Source: Candidatus Omnitrophota bacterium (lineage in GTDB: Bacteria; Omnitrophota; Gorgyraeia; Zapsychrales; Fredricksoniimonadaceae). From it: a stretch of DNA of 41,989 bases. Positions 32,362 through 39,365 of the stretch are shown here, one piece after another (the first letter of the stretch is position 1; each line of letters opens with the position of its first letter). Below the pieces are notes generated by a model. It saw nothing but the letters and a program-made list of their open reading frames with translations. It was not told the origin of the DNA and made no database searches. Where the stretch lies: the NCBI GenBank assembly GCA_903836515.1, contig CAILQW010000018.1, positions 1 through 41,989 on the forward strand. Direction: 5' to 3'. Both the position numbers and the translations under genes were made by a program.

Positions 32362-34095
32362 ATGAAACGGATCCTCCTTCAAGACACAAGCGGCACCCTG
32401 AAAAAGGAGCTGCGCGATTTTTATGTGGCCCTTAACAGCCATTTGCGCGATAACGGCCTGAACGATAAGGCGCAGGCGGTACTGGTGGCGGACATCGGCA
32501 TTTATAACAAGGGCATTGTGGCCAAGGTTCTGCCCGAAGGTTTCGTTTATGCGGGCCTCAAGAACACGGATATCGCGCTGATTGTGGAGAAGACGATCCT
32601 CGGCGGTGAAAAGGTCGCGGCCCTGGCGCTGGACAAGAAGAACCGGCAAATGCGCATCGTCCTGAGGAATTGCGGCATCATTGATCCGGAGTCCATTGAA
32701 GATTATATCGCCCAGGAAGGTTACCAGGGGCTGGCCGCGGCGCTCGCCATGGGGCCGGAAAAGGTCATTGAAGAAATGAAGAAGGCCGGCCTGCGCGGCA
32801 GGGGCGGCGCGGGCTTTCCGACGTGGATGAAGTGGAACATCACCCGCGGCGTCAAGGGGGATGAGAAGTACATCATTTGTAACGGCGACGAGGGAGACCC
32901 CGGCGCGTACATGGACCGTTCAGTCCTGGAGGGCGATCCTCATTCTGTCATCGAGGGCATGATGATCGGCGCCCTGGCGACCGGAGCCCGCAACGGTATA
33001 TTTTATATCCGTGCGGAATATCCCCTGGCGGTTGAGCGCATCCAGAAGGCTATCGATGTGTGCCGCACCAGGGGCCTCATCGGAAAGAATATTTTTGGTT
33101 CCGGTTTTGATTTTGATACCGAGATCCGTCTCGGGGCCGGGGCGTTTGTGTGCGGCGAAGAGACCGCGCTCATCGCCTCTATCGAAGGTTTGCGCGGTTA
33201 TCCGCGCCCGCGTCCGCCGTTTCCCTCGGTGAAGGGCCTTTGGGGCAAGCCGACGGTCATCAATAATGTCGAAACGCTCGCCAATGTACCTTATATCTTC
33301 CTCAAAGGAGGGGAAGCGTTCGGCCGGATCGGGATCGAGGGATCCACAGGAACCAAGGTTTTTGCGCTGACCGGCAAGGTCAAGAATTCCGGGCTTGTGG
33401 AAGTGCCCATGGGCACAACGCTGCGTGAGATCGTTTTTGAGGTCGGCGGGGGCGTGCTTCACAACTACGCCATCAAGGCCATCCAGACCGGCGGTCCGTC
33501 CGGCGGTGTGATCCCGGAAGTGTTTTTCGATACGCCCGTGGGCTATGAAAGCCTGCAGAAGCTCGGGTCCATCATGGGGTCGGGGGGCATGATCGTCCTG
33601 GATGAGAATGACTGTGTGGTGGATATTTCCAAGTTTTACCTGGGCTTTTGCGTGGATGAGTCGTGCGGCAAGTGTGCGCCCTGCCGTATCGGCGGGACCC
33701 AGATGCTCGCCATCTTAAGCAAGATCTCGCAGGGCAAGGGGGAAACGGAAGATATGGTGAAACTGAACCAGATCGCGCAGGCCATGCAGAAGGCCTCGCT
33801 GTGCGGCCTGGGCCAGACGGCCGCCAATCCGGTCCTGTCGACCATGAAATATTTCGAGGCCGAGTACAGGGCGCATGTTATCGACAAGAAATGTCCGTCC
33901 GGGAAGTGCGCGAGCCTGGTATCTTACAGCATTAACAAGGAACGCTGCACGGCCTGCGGGCTTTGCGCCCGCAACTGTCCGGTCAACGCCATATCCGGCG
34001 ACCGCCAGAGCAAGTACACCATTGATATGGAGAAGTGCATCGGCTGCGGCAATTGTTACGAAGTATGCAAATTCGGCGCGGTTATCCGCCAGTAA
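32362..34095 (+). CDS. hndC: NAD(P)-linked hydrogenase flavin subunit, NuoF-like
   Basis: 577 residues from ATG 32362. An N-terminal domain without any cysteine (about residues 1-85) precedes the NuoF core. GRGGAGFPTWMKW and NGDEGDPGAYMDR form the FMN and NAD(P)H site, CGEETALIASIEG follows, and ESCGKCAPCRIGG with a later SLCGLG is the N3 4Fe-4S site. The C-terminus adds a 2x[4Fe-4S] ferredoxin domain (CTACGLCARNCPV and CIGCGNCYEVC). This is the HydB/HndC layout of bifurcating or NADP-reducing [FeFe] hydrogenases. The front domain normally has a [2Fe-2S] site in HydB but here has lost the ligands. Confidence 0.94.
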   Translation: MKRILLQDTSGTLKKELRDFYVALNSHLRDNGLNDKAQAVLVADIGIYNKGIVAKVLPEGFVYAGLKNTDIALIVEKTILGGEKVAALALDKKNRQMRIVLRNCGIIDPESIEDYIAQEGYQGLAAALAMGPEKVIEEMKKAGLRGRGGAGFPTWMKWNITRGVKGDEKYIICNGDEGDPGAYMDRSVLEGDPHSVIEGMMIGALATGARNGIFYIRAEYPLAVERIQKAIDVCRTRGLIGKNIFGSGFDFDTEIRLGAGAFVCGEETALIASIEGLRGYPRPRPPFPSVKGLWGKPTVINNVETLANVPYIFLKGGEAFGRIGIEGSTGTKVFALTGKVKNSGLVEVPMGTTLREIVFEVGGGVLHNYAIKAIQTGGPSGGVIPEVFFDTPVGYESLQKLGSIMGSGGMIVLDENDCVVDISKFYLGFCVDESCGKCAPCRIGGTQMLAILSKISQGKGETEDMVKLNQIAQAMQKASLCGLGQTAANPVLSTMKYFEAEYRAHVIDKKCPSGKCASLVSYSINKERCTACGLCARNCPVNAISGDRQSKYTIDMEKCIGCGNCYEVCKFGAVIRQ

Positions 34096-34131
34096 TAAGA
34101 ATTTTTACGGCTGTATAAAAGGAGCCAGTCC

Positions 34132-35895
34132 ATGTCCACGGTCACTACGAAGGTCAAAGCGGTCATCAACGGGATCCCGGTCGAAGTCGACCAGGGCGCG
34201 ACCATCCTGGAAGCGGCCCGTAAAGCCCAGGTTAATATTCCTACGCTGTGCAAGCACGCGGATCTTGCGCCATCTGCCGGCTGCGGTATTTGCATCGTCA
34301 AGGTCAAAGGCAACCGCAAGCTGCTGCGTTCCTGCTGTACGCCCATTGAGGAAGGGATGGACATCACGACCCAGGACCCGGAGATCGTGCAGACCCGCCG
34401 CACGGTGCTGGAGCTGATCCTGTCGAATCATCCGACGGACTGCCTGGTGTGCGGGCGCAATAACGATTGTGAACTCCAGAAGATCTGCGCCGATTTCGGG
34501 ATCAGGGACGACCGGTTCGAGCGTACGCTTCCCAATCTTCCTGTGGATAAATCCACGGGTACGATCATCCTGGAACCCAGAAAGTGCATCAAATGCGGGC
34601 GTTGCATCGATGTGTGCCAGAACATGCAGGATGTCTGGGCGCTGTCGTTCATCGACAGGGGCTTCAAGACGCGTATTTCTCCGGCGGGCGACATCAAGCT
34701 GGCGGAATCCCCGTGCGTGCGTTGCGGCCAGTGTTCGGCGCATTGCCCCACGGGTGCCATTTTCGAGAATGACGAGACACAGAAAGTCTGGGAATTCCTG
34801 CAGGACCCGGAAAACCACTGCGTGGTCCAGATCGCGCCGGCCGTGCGTGTGGCGGTGGGCGAAGGATTCGGGTATCCGGTGGGCACGAACTTGACCAAAA
34901 AACTTTACGCGCTCCTGCGCCGCCTGGGATTCAAGACGGTGTTCGACACCAACTTCGGCGCGGATTTGACCATCATGGAAGAGGGCTCCGAATTTGTGGA
35001 GCGTTTGACCAAAGGCAAGGGGCCGCTGCCGCTCATTACCAGCTGCTGCCCGGCCTGGGTCGATTATCTGGAGAAGTATGACGGCGATATGATCAGTCTT
35101 TTCTCAACGGCGAAAAGCCCGCATGAGATGGTGGGGGCGTTGACCAAGACCTACTACGCCCAGAAACAAAAAATAGATCCGGCGAAGATCAAGGTCATCT
35201 CGATCATGCCGTGCACGGCCAAGAAGTACGAGATCTCCCGTAACGAGGATATGTCTTCTTCCGGATATCAGGATGTGGATGTGTCGCTGACCACCCGTGA
35301 ACTGATCCGCATGATCAAGCAGGCCGGCGTTAATTTCAACGACCTTCCCGACGAGGAAGCCGATCAGATGCTGGGTGAGTACGCGGGGGCGGGCACGATC
35401 TTTGGTGCCACGGGTGGCGTCATGGAGGCGGCATTGCGTACCGCCTATTTTGCCATCACGGGGGAAAACCTGAAGGATGTCAATTTCACCGCGGTGCGCG
35501 GGCTGCAGGGTGTCAAGGAAACGACCGTTAACGTGAAGGGAACCGATGTCAGGATCGCCGTCGCGCACGGGTTAAAGAATGTCAAGTACGTCATGGACAA
35601 GGTCCGTGATGCCATCAAGAACAATAAGCCCCTCCCGTATCATTTCATCGAGGTCATGGCGTGTCCGGGCGGTTGTGTCGGCGGCGGCGGTCAGCCGTAT
35701 ATGGTGACCGACGAGGTCCGGCGTCAGCGTGCCAAGGGCCTTTATGATGAGGATGCGGCCCTTAAGGTCCGCTGTTCGCATGAGAACAAGCATGTCCAGC
35801 AGCTTTATAAGGATTTTCTGGAAAAGCCGCTCTCGCACACGTCGCACAAGCTGCTCCACACAAAGTACGTGCCGCGGCCTTTGTATATTAAGTAA
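34132..35895 (+). CDS. hydA: [FeFe] hydrogenase catalytic subunit
   Basis: 587 residues. A [2Fe-2S] domain (CKHADLAPSAGCGICIVKV), a His-ligated 4Fe-4S site (HPTDCLVCGRNNDC) and two 4Fe-4S sites (CIKCGRCIDVC, CVRCGQCSAHCP) feed the H-cluster domain. All three H-cluster motifs are intact: TSCCPAW (Cys305 within it), MPCTAKK (Cys361) and MACPGGCVGGGGQP (Cys511 and Cys515). It evolves or oxidises H2 in the cytoplasm. With hndA-C this is the group A3 layout, which can be electron-bifurcating, although bifurcation itself cannot be proven from sequence. AAAAGGAG precedes the ATG. Confidence 0.97.
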   Translation: MSTVTTKVKAVINGIPVEVDQGATILEAARKAQVNIPTLCKHADLAPSAGCGICIVKVKGNRKLLRSCCTPIEEGMDITTQDPEIVQTRRTVLELILSNHPTDCLVCGRNNDCELQKICADFGIRDDRFERTLPNLPVDKSTGTIILEPRKCIKCGRCIDVCQNMQDVWALSFIDRGFKTRISPAGDIKLAESPCVRCGQCSAHCPTGAIFENDETQKVWEFLQDPENHCVVQIAPAVRVAVGEGFGYPVGTNLTKKLYALLRRLGFKTVFDTNFGADLTIMEEGSEFVERLTKGKGPLPLITSCCPAWVDYLEKYDGDMISLFSTAKSPHEMVGALTKTYYAQKQKIDPAKIKVISIMPCTAKKYEISRNEDMSSSGYQDVDVSLTTRELIRMIKQAGVNFNDLPDEEADQMLGEYAGAGTIFGATGGVMEAALRTAYFAITGENLKDVNFTAVRGLQGVKETTVNVKGTDVRIAVAHGLKNVKYVMDKVRDAIKNNKPLPYHFIEVMACPGGCVGGGGQPYMVTDEVRRQRAKGLYDEDAALKVRCSHENKHVQQLYKDFLEKPLSHTSHKLLHTKYVPRPLYIK

Positions 35896-35902
35896 GTCTT
35901 TT

Positions 35903-35930
35903 GAGAGCGAAGGCATACCTTCACTCTTTT
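35903..35930 (+). terminator. Terminator of the hydrogenase structural operon
   Basis: Eight bases after the hydA stop, arms GAGCGAAGG and CCTTCACTC pair (one C/A mismatch) around CATA and run into TTTT at 35927-35930. It separates the structural operon from the promoter at 35932-35940. Confidence 0.6.
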
Positions 35931-35931
35931 G

Positions 35932-35940
35932 TGCTATAAT
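35932..35940 (+). promoter_or_regulatory. Extended -10 promoter of the regulator-aspA-hydFGE region
   Basis: TGCTATAAT is a perfect -10 hexamer with the extended TGn. No good -35 box is seen at 17 bases upstream, as is common for extended -10 promoters. Transcription would start near 35947, giving a leader of about 130 bases before the next ATG. Confidence 0.6.
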
Positions 35941-35943
35941 GTC

Positions 35944-36057
35944 ATGCATCAACCTGAGGTCAGAGCCGGCGGTAACGCCGGCTTAAAGCCAAGGGGTCGG
36001 CCATCATAGGTTTAATGATCCCGGTCCCTTGTTTCGTGCAGGGGGCCGGGATTTTTT
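35944..36057 (+). promoter_or_regulatory. Attenuator or riboswitch-like leader before the hydrogenase regulator gene
   Basis: Three structures are seen. (i) A strong hairpin, arms AGCCGGCG and CGCCGGCT with a GTAA (GNRA-type) loop, 35964-35983. (ii) A 10-bp helix of AAGGGGTCGG (35991-36000) with CCGGTCCCTT (36021-36030), enclosing a small ATCAT/ATGAT hairpin (36003-36019). (iii) An intrinsic terminator whose 5' arm, 36018-36029, is the same stretch used by (ii). Helix (ii) and the terminator therefore cannot form together, which is the logic of transcription attenuation. A 21-codon ORF from ATG 35944 also spans the leader but has no ribosome site. The ligand or signal is unknown. Confidence 0.65.
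36017..36057 (+). terminator. Conditional intrinsic terminator in the leader
   Basis: Bases 36018-36029 pair with 36041-36052 (12 pairs including two G:T), the loop can close further (TG with CA), and TTTTTT follows at 36052-36057. The ribosome site AAAGGAGG and ATG 36076 come immediately after, so reading through it is required to express the downstream genes from this promoter. Confidence 0.8.
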
Positions 36058-36075
36058 ATTTAAAGGAGGTAGATC

Positions 36076-36324
36076 ATGGATAAACGTTTGGGTTTTGTGG
36101 GCATCATTATTGAGAACCGCCTGAAAGCGGCGCCGCTGGTCAACAAGGTGCTTTCCGAGCACGGGGACGATATCGTGGCGCGTGTGGGCCTTCCGTACAA
36201 GGAGCGCCATTGCAGTGTCATCACGTTGACCGTGGACATGACGACCGACGAGATCGGGGCGCTTACCGGTAAACTGGGGGCCATTGAGGGCGTTATGGTG
36301 CGTTCGGCACTGGCCAAGGCCTGA
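36076..36324 (+). CDS. Iron-only hydrogenase system regulator, TM1266 family
   Basis: 82 residues with an ACT-like fold: GFVGIIIENRLKAAPLVNKVLSEHGDDIVARVGLPY, then a SVITLTVDMTTDEIGALTGKLGAI half. The family is defined by its constant association with [FeFe]-hydrogenase maturation genes and is proposed, not shown, to sense a small molecule or regulate the system. It has no DNA-binding domain. It is the first gene behind the attenuator leader, with AAAGGAGG before the ATG. The next gene starts two bases after its stop. Confidence 0.88.
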   Translation: MDKRLGFVGIIIENRLKAAPLVNKVLSEHGDDIVARVGLPYKERHCSVITLTVDMTTDEIGALTGKLGAIEGVMVRSALAKA

Positions 36325-36326
36325 CC

Positions 36327-37700
36327 ATGAATGACCGTATCGAACACGATATGTTAGGTGCCATGTCCGTGCCGGGCGCGGTGTACTGGGGGATCCATAC
36401 CCGGCGGGCTATGGGTAATTTTCCCTTCGGGGCCGGGCGTGTATCTGGGGTCTTGATCCAGGCGCTGGCACGTGTGAAAAAAGCCTGCGCGCAGGCCAAC
36501 CGCGATCTGGGTTATCTGGCACCGGAGAAGGCTGCGGCGATCCTGGCCGCCTGCGATGAGGTGGCGGGGGGCGGGCTGGCGGATCAGTTCCCGCTGGACG
36601 CGCTTCAGGGAGGGGCTGGGACGTCCACGAACATGAATATCAATGAAGTCATTGCCAATCGCGGCCTTGAGCTTATGGGACGGCCGCGGGGTGATTATGC
36701 GGCCTTGCATCCTTTGGAAGATGTCAATTTGCATCAGTCCACCAATGATGTGTATCCCACGGCGGTCAAAGTCGCGGCAACTTTTGAACTACGGCGTCTG
36801 AGCGAGGCGGTGGCCGCCCTGCAGGGCGCGCTGCAGCGCAAGGAAAAGGAATTCGCGGCGATCGTCACCTTGGGCCGGACCGAAATGCAGGAGGCCGTGC
36901 CCATGACCCTGGGGGCTCAATTTTCGGGTTGGGCCGAGGCGGTTTCCCGCGACCGCTGGCGTATTTTCAAATGTGAGGAGCGTTTGAGGGTTGTTAATCT
37001 GGGGGGAACCGCGGTCGGGACAGGGATCGGTGCGCCGCGGGATTATATCTTTCTTGTGATCGAAAAATTGCGTGAGGTGACGGGGCTGGGTGTATGCCGC
37101 GGCGAGAACCCTGTGGGCGAGACCATGAACGCGGATGTGTTTGTCGAGGTCTCCGGTATCCTCAAGGCGCATGCCGTGGATATCCTGAAAATAGCCAATG
37201 ACCTGCGGGTACTCAATATGCTGGGGGAGATCAGGCTGCCGGCGGTGCAGGCGGGCTCGTCCATCATGCCCGGCAAGGTGAATCCCGTTATCCTCGAGGC
37301 CGCCTCCCAGGCCGCGCTCCGGGTGATAGCTAACGACGGGTTGGTCACTGAAGCGGCCGGGCGCGCGACAGGCCAGATCGTTGAGTTCATGCCGCTTTTG
37401 GCGGATGCCCTGCTGGGGTCATTGGCGCTTTTAAACAATACGGCACAGATGCTGATGCCGCATATCGAGGGGATTGAGGCGGATGAAGTGCGTTGCCGGT
37501 ATTATGTCGACCGCAGCCGGATGATCATTACGGCTTTTCTTCCGTCGGTGGGTTATGATCGCTGCCATGCCTTGCTTAAGGAGTTCGACCTTTCGGGCGA
37601 GGAGAACCTCCGCGCGTTTCTGGAAGTGAAACTCGGCAGCGCGGCCGTGGCGAAGGCCTTGTCACCGCATCAGTTGTTGGGGTTAGGCTACAGGGCATGA
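36327..37700 (+). CDS. aspA: Aspartate ammonia-lyase (aspartase/fumarase superfamily)
   Basis: 457 residues. AGTSTNMNINEVIANR, HQSTNDVYPTA, EMQEAVPMTLG and the superfamily signature GSSIMPGKVNPV (mobile loop with the catalytic Ser) are all present. The reaction is L-aspartate to fumarate and ammonia; fumarase cannot be fully excluded. Ammonia-lyase genes are repeatedly found among hydE/hydF/hydG, where a role in supplying nitrogen for the dithiomethylamine bridge of the H-cluster has been suggested. It is co-transcribed with the TM1266-type regulator. Confidence 0.88.
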   Translation: MNDRIEHDMLGAMSVPGAVYWGIHTRRAMGNFPFGAGRVSGVLIQALARVKKACAQANRDLGYLAPEKAAAILAACDEVAGGGLADQFPLDALQGGAGTSTNMNINEVIANRGLELMGRPRGDYAALHPLEDVNLHQSTNDVYPTAVKVAATFELRRLSEAVAALQGALQRKEKEFAAIVTLGRTEMQEAVPMTLGAQFSGWAEAVSRDRWRIFKCEERLRVVNLGGTAVGTGIGAPRDYIFLVIEKLREVTGLGVCRGENPVGETMNADVFVEVSGILKAHAVDILKIANDLRVLNMLGEIRLPAVQAGSSIMPGKVNPVILEAASQAALRVIANDGLVTEAAGRATGQIVEFMPLLADALLGSLALLNNTAQMLMPHIEGIEADEVRCRYYVDRSRMIITAFLPSVGYDRCHALLKEFDLSGEENLRAFLEVKLGSAAVAKALSPHQLLGLGYRA

Positions 37701-37737
37701 AATTGGATCGTGCCATTTAAGTCTTGGGTTTATGGAC

Positions 37738-37851
37738 GTCAATCGCGGCGGTATGTCTTGCTACTCAGACAGCAGAAACAGCTTTTTCTGTAAGGATATT
37801 GCGGAAAGCTTGGTTTCTGAACTCGTATCAAGACATACCGCCACGCTTGAC
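37738..37851. repeat. 114-bp element with 23-bp imperfect inverted repeats
   Basis: The left arm 37738-37760 and right arm 37829-37851 match as inverted repeats at 21 of 23 bases; both contain GGCGGTATGTCTTG (right arm as its complement). Inside, AGCTTT and AAAGCT form a second inner inverted repeat. It carries no gene and lies 37 bases after the aspA stop. A MITE-like insertion or a structured intercistronic RNA are both possible; no obvious target duplication was found. Confidence 0.65.
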
Positions 37852-37888
37852 TGAGGATGTTTCAACTTATTTCAGGCTATGGGTAATT

Positions 37889-38019
37889 GTTTAGCGCATT
37901 AAATTTTTTCGCCTGCCTTAACGCGCCACCCTTCCGGCTTCCCTCGGGGCTTGCGAGCCCCTCGTTCCAGGCGGAAGGGGACCCGTCGCTTGGCGCGGCG
38001 AAAACACAGGGCGCTAAAC
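37889..38019. repeat. 131-bp palindromic repeat, copy B (inverted relative to copy A)
   Basis: Begins GTTTAGCGCATT and ends GCGCTAAAC. It is about 94% identical by eye to the reverse complement of 21217-21346, including the central GGGGCTTGCGAGCCCC hairpin. It ends 44 bases before the hydF start. Because the element happens to be open in the hydF frame, it creates a false N-terminal extension of hydF (a reading frame from 37887). The element is the same mobile repeat as copy A. Confidence 0.9.
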
Positions 38020-38063
38020 AAGTTCGCAAGTTGAAGAAGAAATATATTCCAGGATACAAGGGT

Positions 38064-39365
38064 ATGGAAAAAGCACCTAAATCATTGCGGCTTCAGATCG
38101 GATTGTTCGGCCGGGTTAATGTCGGGAAATCGAGTTTTCTCAACATGATCGCAGGGCAGGATGTGTCCATTACGTCGTCTGTTCCGGGCACAACAACGGA
38201 TGTTGTCGAGAAAGCCATGGAGTTATTGCCGGTGGGGCCGGTGATGTTCCTGGATACGGCCGGGCTTGATGATGCCTCGCTGTTGGGGGAGAAACGCGTT
38301 GAACGCACGCGCCGTGCGCTTAACCGTGCCGATGTGGCGGTGCTTGTTGTGGATCCTGGGATCTGGGGGGCGTGCGAGGATGATTTTGTCGCGGAAATCG
38401 CCCAAGCCAAAAAGCCCCTGATCGTGGTGGTGAATAAGGCTGATACCGGCGTTGCGGCTTCGGATTTTCTGGAGCGTCTGCGGGGTATCACGGATCGTGT
38501 TGTGGTGTGTTCAAGTATCGATCCTGCCGGGCGTGAGGCTGCGCTGGATGCGATCAAACGTTGTTTGCTCCAGGCGTGTCCTGAAGATTTTTTAAGGCCG
38601 CCGTCCTTGCTGGGGGATCTTGTGCCATCCGGCGGTGTTGTGGTCATGATCGTACCCATTGATCTGCAGGCGCCCAAGGGGCGGCTGATCCTGCCGCAGG
38701 TCCAGGCGATCCGGGACGCACTCGACAATGACGCGGCCGTGCTGGTGGTCAAGGAGCGCGAGTATGCCGCGGCCCTGGCGAATCTGAAGAGGCCGCCGGA
38801 TCTGGTGGTTTGCGATTCCCAGGTCGTGATGAAAATGGCCGCGGATACGCCGCTTTCTGTCAGATGTACGACATTTTCCATTCTTTTGGCACGCTTTAAG
38901 GGGGATTTGGTCGCCATGGCCCGGGGGGCGGCGCATATCGAGGCTTTGTTACCGGGCGACAGGGTGCTGATCGCGGAAAGCTGTTCCCATCATGCCGCGG
39001 AGGATGATATCGGCCGGGTCAAGATCCCGCGCTGGCTGAGGCAGTATGTCGGCGGAGACCTTGCGATGGATCATTTTTCCGGGCGCGATTATCCTCCGGA
39101 CCTTGAGCGTTACCGGCTGATCGTGCACTGCGGTTCGTGCATGTTGACCCGCGGCGAGATGCTGTGGCGTATCGAGCAGGCGCGGTCAAAGGGCGTGCCG
39201 ATCACCAATTACGGGGTGGGGATTGCGTTTGTACAGGGGGTTTTAAAGCGCGCGCTGTCGCCCTTCCCGGCAGCCATGGACGCGTTTGAGAAGGAACTTA
39301 AGATGTTGGGGCAGAAACGGACAGGTGCCGTTTCGGAAAAGAGAGATGGATATGGAAACGCTTAA
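38064..39365 (+). CDS. hydF: [FeFe] hydrogenase maturation GTPase HydF
   Basis: 433 residues from ATG 38064. HydF is the scaffold that assembles the diiron subcluster and hands it to HydA. G1 is GRVNVGKSS (Lys22), the switch region is PGTTTDVV, G3 is DTAGLDD, and G4 is VVNKADT. The C-terminal cluster site has SCSHHAAEDD and HCGSC. The region upstream is a mobile repeat, so codons before 38064 are not taken as part of the gene. AGGATACAAGGG precedes the ATG. Its 3' end overlaps hydG by 20 bases. Confidence 0.95.
   Translation: MEKAPKSLRLQIGLFGRVNVGKSSFLNMIAGQDVSITSSVPGTTTDVVEKAMELLPVGPVMFLDTAGLDDASLLGEKRVERTRRALNRADVAVLVVDPGIWGACEDDFVAEIAQAKKPLIVVVNKADTGVAASDFLERLRGITDRVVVCSSIDPAGREAALDAIKRCLLQACPEDFLRPPSLLGDLVPSGGVVVMIVPIDLQAPKGRLILPQVQAIRDALDNDAAVLVVKEREYAAALANLKRPPDLVVCDSQVVMKMAADTPLSVRCTTFSILLARFKGDLVAMARGAAHIEALLPGDRVLIAESCSHHAAEDDIGRVKIPRWLRQYVGGDLAMDHFSGRDYPPDLERYRLIVHCGSCMLTRGEMLWRIEQARSKGVPITNYGVGIAFVQGVLKRALSPFPAAMDAFEKELKMLGQKRTGAVSEKRDGYGNA

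Noticed and set aside
35940-36060. c-di-GMP (GEMM-I) riboswitch
   Set aside because: A GNRA-capped helix followed by AAAGCC recalls GEMM-I, but the conserved GACGC segment before AAAGCC and the second tetraloop-receptor helix are not found, so no class is assigned.
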